A DNA stretch of 11,929 nt from Acidimicrobiaceae bacterium (lineage in GTDB: Bacteria; Actinomycetota; Acidimicrobiia; Acidimicrobiales; RAAP-2). The DNA lies in contig JAUTXB010000303.1 in the NCBI GenBank assembly GCA_030838245.1, positions 1-11,929 of the forward strand. The letters are read 5' to 3'. Of this stretch, positions 1-5,166 are shown piece by piece. Position 1 is the stretch's first letter; every line of letters starts with the position of its first letter. A program made the position numbers and the translations under genes. The notes under the pieces were generated by a model. The model worked only from the letters and a program-made list of their open reading frames with translations. It was not told the DNA's origin and made no database searches.

Positions 1-1
1 C

Positions 2-55
2 CCGGTACGAGCACGAATCGCAGTTGACCACAGGCGTACCGATCAGCTCCTGGCC
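2..55 (-). pseudogene. In-frame continuation of the CbiX C-terminus after the premature stop
   Basis: Directly after the TAA at 56-58, the same minus-strand frame reads GQELIGTPVVNCDSCSYR and stays open to the window edge. The NCDxCxYR signature is what I know from the C-terminal tail of actinobacterial CbiX proteins, and the CxxC resembles the MxCxxC motif that holds an Fe-S cluster in long CbiX proteins (here the Met position is Val). The stop stands where a Tyr codon (TAC/TAT) is expected, so one base change could account for it. The fragment has no start codon of its own. The rest of the gene lies outside the window. Confidence 0.7.
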
Positions 56-772
56 TTAGCGCTGCAGGAGGATGGGAACGAGCCGCGGGTCGGGCCCGAA
101 GTACCCGGCATCGACCACGGTCACCCCGGTGCGATCGCTGAAGGCGGCGATGTCGGCGCGGGCGCGCTCGATCAGCTTGCCCGTGCAGAGGAACCAGAAT
201 CCCAGGGCTACCCGCTCGAATCCGAGCCGGGCGAACACCTCCAGGGCCTCGGGGACCGATGGTCCGGTCACCCCGGTGAACCCGGTGTGCACGAAGGGGG
301 CGTCGCTCCACTCGGCCACCAGCCGGGCGGCTTTGGCTGCGTCCCCGTTGGCGTCGGGGTCTGAAGTGCCCCGGGCCACCAGCAGAAATGGCAGTCCCCG
401 GCCACTGGCCGACGCGACTGCGTCACCCATGGCCGACACCAAGTCCCGGGTCACCCCGAGCGGGCTCCCGAACAGGATCTCTGTGCGAGGATGCCGGTAC
501 CTGCCCTCGAGGACCACGGCGGCGACGTCGTTCTTGGCATGGCCGGCCCCCAGCAACACCAGGGGCAACACCACGACTCGATGGCACCCCCGTGCCACCA
601 ATTTATCGAGGACCACGCCGGCCGGTGGTTCGGTCATCTCCAAGAAACCGACGTCCACCATCACATCGGGCAACTGCTCGGCCACCAGATCGGCGATGGC
701 ACGCATCTCGGTCTCGCTGTCCGTCGACTGGGAACCGTGACCAACCAGGAGCAACCCCTCGTGACCGTGCAT
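56..772 (-). CDS. cbiX: CbiX-type sirohydrochlorin chelatase, C-terminus cut by an in-frame TAA
   Basis: Members of this family insert Co2+ (cobalamin route) or Fe2+ (siroheme route) into sirohydrochlorin in the cytosol. From the ATG at 770-772 the product is 238 residues. Two tandem CbiX-like halves are visible. The first has VGHGS with His12 and GAGHAKND with His78, the two metal-binding histidines expected in the active half. The second begins near residue 129 with LLVARGTSDPDAN. I chose this start because GGAG lies 5 nt upstream and the family homology begins at once; an upstream in-frame start at 844 would add 24 low-complexity residues. The frame ends with ILLQR-TAA exactly where relatives continue (LLERYRE or similar), and family-like sequence resumes after the stop. 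TAA is the only stop of its kind among the complete genes here (the others are TGA or TAG). It could be a pseudogene, a tolerated truncation or a sequencing error. Whether it acts for B12 or siroheme cannot be decided. Confidence 0.85.
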   Translation of the reverse strand: MHGHEGLLLVGHGSQSTDSETEMRAIADLVAEQLPDVMVDVGFLEMTEPPAGVVLDKLVARGCHRVVVLPLVLLGAGHAKNDVAAVVLEGRYRHPRTEILFGSPLGVTRDLVSAMGDAVASASGRGLPFLLVARGTSDPDANGDAAKAARLVAEWSDAPFVHTGFTGVTGPSVPEALEVFARLGFERVALGFWFLCTGKLIERARADIAAFSDRTGVTVVDAGYFGPDPRLVPILLQR

Positions 773-786
773 GCTGGCTCCATTCT

Positions 787-828
787 CCCGGTTCGGGCTG
801 GGACGCATTTTCCCCGGTTCGGGCCGGG
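787..828. repeat. Two direct copies of CCCGGTTCGGGCYGGG, 26 bp apart, upstream of cbiX
   Basis: Positions 787-802 and 813-828 hold the same 16-bp word with one difference (T799 versus C825). Each copy contains a short inverted repeat, CCCG-GTT-CGGG. On the cbiX strand both copies are followed by a purine-rich stretch ending in AATG. They lie 15-56 bp before the chosen cbiX start in the divergent cbiX/amidohydrolase spacer (773-982). The spacing of about 2.5 helical turns would suit a tandem operator, but a simple local duplication explains them equally well. Confidence 0.45.
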
Positions 829-982
829 CAGGACGAACGGCCATGGCCCGTCCTCACTCCTGGCATCGCAGCGTATCCAACCCGTCGACGCCGCTCGCAC
901 GCCGAGGTGGGCTCGCCACCGTCCGTCCCCGTGCGAAGATGAGAACCTGTTACCGCGGGCATCCCACGAGAGGAGACCGACA

Positions 983-2179
983 ATGCGTGACTTCGACGAG
1001 GTCGAACATCCTGTGTTCGATGGCGACAACCACTACTACGAGGCCGCCGACGCGTTTACCCGACACCTGGACCCAGCCCTCGGCTCGCGGGTGATCCAGT
1101 GGTGCGAGATCGGGGGACGGCAGTACCACGTCATCGGCGGTCACGTGAATCACGCGGTGACCAATCCCACCTTCGACCCCATCGCCCTACCCGGGGCCAT
1201 GTACGAGTACTTCCGGGGAAACCCGCACAACCGCAACCCGATGGAGTTCCTGTCCCGCCGCGAACCGATCCGTCCCGAGTACCGCCAACCAGCGGCTCGC
1301 CTGTCGGCGCTCGACGAGCAGGGATTGGCCGGCTGTTGGCTCTTCCCCACGTTGGGGATGATCTACGAGGAGCCGTTGGCCCACGACCCCGAAGCCGTCT
1401 GCCACCTGTTCCGGGCGTTCAATCGGTGGTTGGCCGAGGACTGGTCGTTCAACTATCACGACCGGATCTTCGCCGCCCCCTATGTCACCCTGGCCGACCC
1501 GGTGTGGGCGGCGGACGAGTTGCAATGGGCCCTCGATCAGGGTGCCCGTAGCGTGGTCATGCGCCCAGCGGCGCCGGTCACCAGCACCGGTCGGCGCAAT
1601 CCCTTCGACTCGAGCTATGACGGGTTCTGGGGACTGGCCGACGAGGCGGGGATCACCGTCGTCGTCCATGCCGGAGACAGTGGGCTCTCCTCCAACGGTT
1701 ATGCCTCCGATGGCTTTGCCGCGACCTTCTCGGGTGGGTGGAAGCCGACCATCAAGTCCTTCCACATCGAGCAGGCCATCCGCGACTACCTGTTGACGCT
1801 GATCTTCGAGAACCACCTCGAGCGCTTTCCCAATCTGCGTATCGCCTCGGTGGAAAACGGGGCCGAGTACCTGCCCGAGCTCATCAAAAAGGTGCGATCC
1901 ACGGCCAACAAGATGCCGGGCTACTGGAAGCACGACCCGATCGAGACGTTCCGCCGCCAGGTATGGATCAACCCGTTCTGGGAGGACGACGTCTACCAGG
2001 TAGTCGAGTGCATGGGTGCGGACCGGGTCATCTTCGGTTCCGACTGGCCCCACATCGAGGCGCTGCCTGAACCCCGTGATTACGTCCGCGAGCTCAAGGA
2101 CTTCGACGCCGTCGATCGCAAGAAGATCCTCTATGGCAACGTGAGCGAGCTCATCGCGCTTCGGCCCAAGTCGACCTGA
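983..2179 (+). CDS. Amidohydrolase-family (amidohydrolase_2, ACMSD-like) metal-dependent hydrolase
   Basis: A 398-residue TIM-barrel hydrolase or decarboxylase; the substrate is not evident. The N-terminal DGDNH (Asp13, Asp15, His17) is the strand-1 metal motif. VVHAGDSG carries His229 as a likely metal ligand. ENHLERFPNLRIASVENGAEY (275-295, with His278 and Glu291) is the family's typical strand, and IFGSDWPHIE carries the conserved Asp354 near the C-terminus. The start ATG at 983 has AGGAG at 971-975 with 7 nt spacing. The frame stays open far upstream (to 491) over cbiX on the other strand, but that extension is anti-sense shadow. Relatives are common in mycobacteria and other actinobacteria, often beside degradation genes. 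It ends one base before the convergent dehydrogenase stop, and the upstream spacer is shared with divergent cbiX. Confidence 0.88.
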   Translation: MRDFDEVEHPVFDGDNHYYEAADAFTRHLDPALGSRVIQWCEIGGRQYHVIGGHVNHAVTNPTFDPIALPGAMYEYFRGNPHNRNPMEFLSRREPIRPEYRQPAARLSALDEQGLAGCWLFPTLGMIYEEPLAHDPEAVCHLFRAFNRWLAEDWSFNYHDRIFAAPYVTLADPVWAADELQWALDQGARSVVMRPAAPVTSTGRRNPFDSSYDGFWGLADEAGITVVVHAGDSGLSSNGYASDGFAATFSGGWKPTIKSFHIEQAIRDYLLTLIFENHLERFPNLRIASVENGAEYLPELIKKVRSTANKMPGYWKHDPIETFRRQVWINPFWEDDVYQVVECMGADRVIFGSDWPHIEALPEPRDYVRELKDFDAVDRKKILYGNVSELIALRPKST

Positions 2180-2180
2180 G

Positions 2181-3224
2181 CTAGTAGCCGCCTGTCATGT
2201 CGACGACGTTCTCGAGTGGACGGTCGTGCACATAGTGTTCGAGGTTGGCGAAGAACTGATCGAAGGTGCGTTCCATGTACCCCTCCAACGAGGTGGAGCT
2301 GTGGGGCGAGATCGACAGGTTCGGCGCATCCCAGAGCGGGTCCTCGGGTGGGAGCGGCTCGTGACGGGCTACATCGATGGCCGCCGCCCGCAACTGGCCC
2401 GACTCGAGGGCAGCGATGAGGGCCGGTTCGTCGACCAGCGAGCCCCGGGCCACGTTGATGAAGACCGCTCCGGGACGGGTGGCGGCAAAGGCGGCGGCGT
2501 CGAAGAGCCCGTCGTTCTCCTTGCTTCCGGGGGCGGAGACCACAATGAAGTCTGCTCGGCCCAGGGCCTCGTGCAGTCGGTCCGGGCCCACGAGCTCGTC
2601 GGCATCGGGTGACGTCGCCCCGCTCACCCAACTTCGTCTGATCCCGATCACATTGACCCCGAACGCACGGGCCCGCCGTGAGACCTCTCGCCCGATGGCG
2701 CCGAGCCCGACGATCAGGAGGGTACGGCCCATGAGTGTGGAGCCGTATCGCGGGTTCCACTCGTGCCGGCGCTGCTGCTCGGCGTGGTCGTCGAGGCGCT
2801 TGGTGATCGAGAGCATCCGGGCGAGTACCCACTCGGCGATGGGGACCGACCCGACCCCCGCCCCGTTGGTCAGGACGATGCCCGTCCCGTCCAGCCCCGA
2901 GGAGGCGAACTGGCCGACACCAGAGCCCAGTGCCTGGATCCATCGCAGATGCGGCGCCAGCCGGGCGAGGTCGTAGGGGGCATCCAGGGTGAACATGATC
3001 TCGGCTCGCCGCAGGTCGGCCAGGAGCTGCGGGTCGAGGGGTGGCTCCAAGGTGCGGAGCTCGTCGTTGTCGGGCTCGTGGGATCGCCGGGTGCGCTGAT
3101 CATGGGTGATCTCGTAGGGGGCTGTGACCACTTCGGTGGTCGGGCACAGCGCTCTGACTCGGTCGTGGTCGAACACCGGCACCAGCGGTGGATAGGCCAC
3201 ATGGATGACCGACGGCTCAGGCAC
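2181..3224 (-). CDS. D-isomer-specific 2-hydroxyacid dehydrogenase (NAD(P)-dependent)
   Basis: A 347-residue cytosolic oxidoreductase that would interconvert a D-2-hydroxyacid and a 2-oxoacid. The Rossmann motif is GLGAIG (173-178). The expected catalytic residues are present: Arg260 in NVARGSLVDE, Glu289 in HEPLPPEDPLW and His308 in ISPHSS. The order and length fit the family. The start is GTG at 3224; an in-frame stop 13-15 nt upstream (3237-3239) rules out a longer form. The ribosome-binding site is poor. A shorter start inside cannot be excluded, but the VIHVAYPP strand near residues 7-13 looks native. The gene is convergent with the amidohydrolase with one base between the stops. The exact substrate (glyoxylate, phosphoglycerate, other) cannot be read from the sequence. 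Confidence 0.9.
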   Translation of the reverse strand: MPEPSVIHVAYPPLVPVFDHDRVRALCPTTEVVTAPYEITHDQRTRRSHEPDNDELRTLEPPLDPQLLADLRRAEIMFTLDAPYDLARLAPHLRWIQALGSGVGQFASSGLDGTGIVLTNGAGVGSVPIAEWVLARMLSITKRLDDHAEQQRRHEWNPRYGSTLMGRTLLIVGLGAIGREVSRRARAFGVNVIGIRRSWVSGATSPDADELVGPDRLHEALGRADFIVVSAPGSKENDGLFDAAAFAATRPGAVFINVARGSLVDEPALIAALESGQLRAAAIDVARHEPLPPEDPLWDAPNLSISPHSSTSLEGYMERTFDQFFANLEHYVHDRPLENVVDMTGGY

Positions 3225-3262
3225 GAGGGTCCGCCATCACGCTGGTCGCTCTCATCACCTCG

Positions 3263-3268
3263 ACCCTA
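3263..3268 (-). promoter_or_regulatory. Candidate -10 box (TAGGGT) for the 2-hydroxyacid dehydrogenase
   Basis: On the minus strand TAGGGT fits the actinobacterial TAnnnT -10 pattern and lies 39 nt before the GTG start. The hexamer 17 nt upstream (TCGAAC) is a weak -35. It lies outside the inferred insertion sequence, so the insertion would leave it intact. This is pattern reading only. Confidence 0.25.
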
Positions 3269-3325
3269 TCCGCCAACTGCGATTCGTTCGATTCTCATCG
3301 ATGCTTCATGTAAGGGACTCCGGGC

Positions 3326-3337
3326 GGTGGATCCACC
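3326..3337. repeat. 12-bp perfect palindrome GGTGGATCCACC beside the IS110 left junction
   Basis: A perfect palindrome in the left flank, 11 bp before the inferred GG core at 3348-3349. It is about 100 bp upstream of the dehydrogenase start and could be an operator half of the original divergent intergenic region, or a structure near the insertion target. No regulator gene is nearby to suggest an owner. Confidence 0.5.
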
Positions 3338-3347
3338 ACCGAACGGC

Positions 3348-3349
3348 GG
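3348..3349 (+). repeat. Left copy of the inferred GG recombination core
   Basis: IS110 elements leave a short core, often two bases, at each end. GG here is paired by the last two bases (CC, 3557-3558) of the putative right donor guide, and GG at 5062-5063 is the matching right copy. Confidence 0.55.
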
Positions 3350-3362
3350 TCCCGAGGTTGCA

Positions 3363-3368
3363 TAGGCA
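3363..3368 (+). promoter_or_regulatory. Left-end -10 half (TAGGCA) of a promoter formed by circularisation
   Basis: If the inferred ends are joined through one GG core, TTGACA at 5054-5059 would stand 17 bp upstream of TAGGCA here. Transcription would then start near 3375, just before the structured leader. A split promoter completed at the joined ends is established for IS110 elements such as IS621. The last base of the hexamer is not the preferred T. Confidence 0.45.
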
Positions 3369-3374
3369 TCCCGG

Positions 3375-3600
3375 CTGGCCTGGGGGTGGCGACGAATGTG
3401 CTTCTGAGGGAAGGAGGAGATCCTTCGCCTCGTAGGACTGACTGCCACTTTCGGCCTGGCCACGGATGACCCGGATGAGGGAAGTGGCTCGGTCCATGAG
3501 ACAGGGGCCGTTTACAGCACATGAGTGGGGGCCGCCGCCAGGCGGCCACCTTGGGACCGTGGCGAGATGGTGCCGACCACCTGGGTCTGCCGGAGAGGCA
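3375..3600 (+). ncRNA. Putative IS110 bridge RNA in the transposase leader
   Basis: Bridge RNAs pair target and donor DNA for IS110 recombinases. A target-binding loop is plausible: closing stem GGCGA/TCGCC (3388-3392/3425-3429), possible left target guide CGAATG (3393-3398), upper stem CTTC/GAAG (3401-3404/3410-3413), right target guide AGGAGATCC (3415-3423), complementary to 5062-5070. A middle hairpin pairs 3444-3452 with 3480-3488. The donor-binding loop has closing stem 3490-3497/3567-3575 (one bulge, one wobble), left donor guide GACAGGGG (3500-3507) identical to 5056-5063, upper stem GGCCGCC/GGCGGCC (3530-3536/3541-3547), and right donor guide 3548-3558 pairing 11 nt with 3348-3358 (one G-U). 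A last hairpin, TGCC/GGCA, lies at 3588-3600. The left target guide is weak and the RNA ends are guesses. Confidence 0.65.
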
Positions 3601-3608
3601 AACGAGAC

Positions 3609-3614
3609 AGGAGG
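3609..3614 (+). promoter_or_regulatory. Ribosome-binding site AGGAGG of the transposase
   Basis: A full AGGAGG with 6 nt to the ATG at 3621. It decides the start against the in-frame upstream ATG at 3525, whose extension would run through the donor-loop hairpin and contains no recognisable domain. Confidence 0.8.
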
Positions 3615-3620
3615 TTGGAC

Positions 3621-5057
3621 ATGGATGAACGCCGGATCATCGGCTTGGACCTGGGCATCGCCAGCGAGCACACCGCTCGGGTGCTCAGCGGCGACGGCAA
3701 GGTGGTAGCCAAACGCAAAGCCGTCCCGACGACCGAGAGCCTGAGCGCACTCGAAGCGGCCGCTTTGGAAGGGGCGCCACCAGGGACGGTGCTCGAGGTG
3801 GTGATGGAACCGACGGGGCCGGCATGGCTGCCGATCGCGGTGTTCTTCATCTCCGGGGGCCACAAGGTCTTCCGGGTCCCCTCGGCCAAGGCGCATGACA
3901 TGAGGCGGTACTTCTCCCGCCACGCCAAGTCCAACAGCATCGACGCCGACGCCCTGGCCAGGCTGGCCATCATCGATCCCGGCGGGTTGCGGCCCCTCGA
4001 ACTCGGCGACCCCGACGCTGCCGCGCTGGACCGCCGGGTGCGCGCTTGTGACCGGCTCACCCAAGAGGCCGCCCTGCACAAGCGCCGCATCAAGGACCTG
4101 TTGCGCCAGTTGCTGCCCATGACGCCGCTCACCGGCGATATCGGCGCCGCCGACCTGGCCGTCCTCGAACGCTGGGCCGACCCTCATGACCTCGTCAAAG
4201 CGGGCCGGGCCCGCCTCACCCGGGTCATCGCCACCGCCTCGCACAACCACCAAAAGGCCGAACGCGCCGACGAGTGGCTGGCGGCAGCCCACGCATCGCT
4301 CGAGCTCTATGGCGAGCACCCTGGTGTCGCATTCGCCGACCTCGCGGCCGAGGTAGCCACCGAAGTTCGCCTTCTCAAGGCCATCGAAGCCGAGCTCGCC
4401 TCCCATGAAGAGGCCCGGGAAGAGCGCTATCGCGCCGTCGACCCCGCTGAGTTGGCTCGCAGCCTGCCGGGGATCAAGACGGTGGGCGGCCCCGCACTCG
4501 TTGCCACCATGGGACGAGCCGAGCGGTTCCCGAGCGCGGCCCACTTCCGCTCGTTCACCGGCCTCGCCCCCAAGGCGTCAGAGACCGGCAACACCGACCG
4601 CAAGGGCCAAGCCATGTCCAAGGCCGGCAACTCGCTCTTACGCACCACGCTGATCCGCTCGGCGGATTGGGCCAGGAAGCAGGACCCCCAACTGGCCCGG
4701 ATCTACTACGTGCAGATGACCGAGCGGGGCAAGAATCACCTGGCCGCGAACTGCGTGGTGGCGGCCCACCTGGCCGAGCGGGCCTGGTTGGTCATGCGAC
4801 GTGGCACTCCCTATGTACTGCGCGACATCGACGGGACTGCAGTCACTCCCGCCGAGGCCAAGGCCATCATCGCCGCGCGCTACAGCGTCAGCGAAGAGAC
4901 CCGCAAACGTCGACGGAGCAACAAAGGGGGGAAGGCCCCTCAAAAAGTTCTCACGGAACATTTGAAGTCACACGCCAAGGGCGTGGACAGAACGAGGCGA
5001 CCTTCCCCAACCCCCACTTCAGCCCGATCGGGGACCGGCGTCAAACGGACCGCTTGA
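3621..5057 (+). CDS. IS110-family transposase (bridge-RNA-type DEDD recombinase)
   Basis: A 478-residue recombinase. The RuvC-like N-terminal domain shows GLDLG (Asp10), VMEPTGPAW (Glu63) and KSNSIDADALAR (Asp108). In well-known IS110 proteins this last motif reads KxDxxDA, so Asn105 stands where the third acidic residue of the DEDD set is expected. A long helical part with basic RHAK and LHKRRIKDLLRQLLP segments follows. The C-terminal Transposase_20 domain shows LPGIKTVGGPALVATMG (283-299), RSFTGLAPKASETGN (310-324) and SKAGNSLLR with Ser333 as the candidate conserved serine. The tail (about 425-478) is Arg/Lys-rich. It is longer than compact members such as IS621 (about 326 residues). The TGA stop overlaps a TTGACA at the right end. 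The reading frame is intact, with no frameshift seen. Confidence 0.93.
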   Translation: MDERRIIGLDLGIASEHTARVLSGDGKVVAKRKAVPTTESLSALEAAALEGAPPGTVLEVVMEPTGPAWLPIAVFFISGGHKVFRVPSAKAHDMRRYFSRHAKSNSIDADALARLAIIDPGGLRPLELGDPDAAALDRRVRACDRLTQEAALHKRRIKDLLRQLLPMTPLTGDIGAADLAVLERWADPHDLVKAGRARLTRVIATASHNHQKAERADEWLAAAHASLELYGEHPGVAFADLAAEVATEVRLLKAIEAELASHEEAREERYRAVDPAELARSLPGIKTVGGPALVATMGRAERFPSAAHFRSFTGLAPKASETGNTDRKGQAMSKAGNSLLRTTLIRSADWARKQDPQLARIYYVQMTERGKNHLAANCVVAAHLAERAWLVMRRGTPYVLRDIDGTAVTPAEAKAIIAARYSVSEETRKRRRSNKGGKAPQKVLTEHLKSHAKGVDRTRRPSPTPTSARSGTGVKRTA

Positions 5058-5059
5058 CA
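5054..5059 (+). promoter_or_regulatory. TTGACA at the IS right end, outward -35 half of a junction promoter
   Basis: A consensus -35 hexamer overlapping the transposase stop and 2 bp inside the inferred right end. In the integrated state no good -10 stands 16-18 bp downstream (5076-5083 reads GAATCAGT without a TAnnnT), so it should be silent here. Joined to the left end it would meet TAGGCA at 3363-3368 with a 17-bp spacer. Confidence 0.5.
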
Positions 5060-5061
5060 GG

Positions 5062-5063
5062 GG
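5062..5063 (+). repeat. Right copy of the inferred GG recombination core
   Basis: The left-donor-guide identity (GACAGGGG) ends exactly at 5063, and the right-target-guide complementarity begins exactly at 5062. The two-base overlap is this GG. It is followed by a flanking palindrome CCTATAGG at 5068-5075. Confidence 0.6.
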
Positions 5064-5130
5064 ATCTCCTATAGGGAATCAGTGCTCGAGGACCAGTGGG
5101 TCGAGGTCTCTGAACCGGGGTCGTGCTCCA

Positions 5131-5159
5131 TTGGTCTGGCTCGATCAGAGCGCTACTGT
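5131..5159 (+). promoter_or_regulatory. Candidate promoter for a leaderless flavoprotein transcript
   Basis: TACTGT at 5154-5159 fits the actinobacterial TAnnnT -10 and ends 7 nt before the ATG at 5167; TTGGTC at 5131-5136 stands 17 bp upstream as a partial -35. No Shine-Dalgarno sequence precedes the ATG. Transcription starting at or next to the ATG would give a leaderless mRNA, common in actinobacteria. A small inverted repeat, GCTC-GATCA-GAGC (5139-5151), lies between the two boxes. Confidence 0.4.
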
Positions 5160-5166
5160 CTCGCAA

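Larger units (their letters stand above)
3350..5061 (+). mobile_element. IS110-family insertion sequence with inferred GG core
   Basis: The element carries one transposase gene preceded by a roughly 270-bp structured leader. IS110 elements have no usual terminal inverted repeats, so I placed the ends from guide-like matches between leader and ends. The right end reads GACAGG then core GG (5062-5063); the left end begins after core GG (3348-3349) with TCCCGAGGT. Both leader donor segments and the leader segment matching the right flank agree on these positions. The element is 1712 bp without a core copy and sits between the divergent dehydrogenase and flavoprotein genes, disrupting neither. 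The implied empty site reads CGAACGGC-GG-ATCTCCTATAGG. The family assignment is secure; the exact ends are inferred. Confidence 0.78.

Noticed and set aside
491..982. N-terminal extension of the amidohydrolase over the cbiX antisense strand
   Set aside because: A good ribosome-binding site precedes ATG 983, the family homology begins there, and the upstream part is antisense to cbiX.
773..982. Cobalamin riboswitch upstream of cbiX
   Set aside because: No B12-box-like sequence or large multi-stem fold was recognised on the minus strand; only the tandem repeat stood out.
1187..2053. Long minus-strand frame inside the amidohydrolase gene
   Set aside because: It is a high-GC shadow frame with no recognisable domain, opposite a gene with clear catalytic motifs.
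3314..3353. GGGAC/GTCCC stem enclosing the GGTGGATCCACC palindrome as part of the element's RNA
   Set aside because: It spans the inferred left junction and lies upstream of the predicted transcription start near 3375.
3415..3423. AGGAGATCC and its inverted copy at 5062-5070 as terminal inverted repeats of the insertion sequence
   Set aside because: IS110 elements usually lack terminal inverted repeats, and the left copy is well inside the element while the right copy mostly lies in the flank. A right-target-guide explanation fits the positions better.
3410..3426. GAAGGA/TCCTTC hairpin as a stand-alone structure or terminator
   Set aside because: It would sequester the right target guide and competes with the CTTC/GAAG upper stem and GGCGA/TCGCC closing stem; there is no T-tract.
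3306..4544. 412-codon minus-strand frame across the insertion sequence leader and transposase
   Set aside because: It is antisense to an intact transposase and to the structured leader, with low-complexity composition and no known motif.
5054..5083. TTGACA at the element's right end as an active outward promoter for the flavoprotein gene
   Set aside because: No TAnnnT-type -10 box stands 16-18 bp downstream in the integrated sequence.
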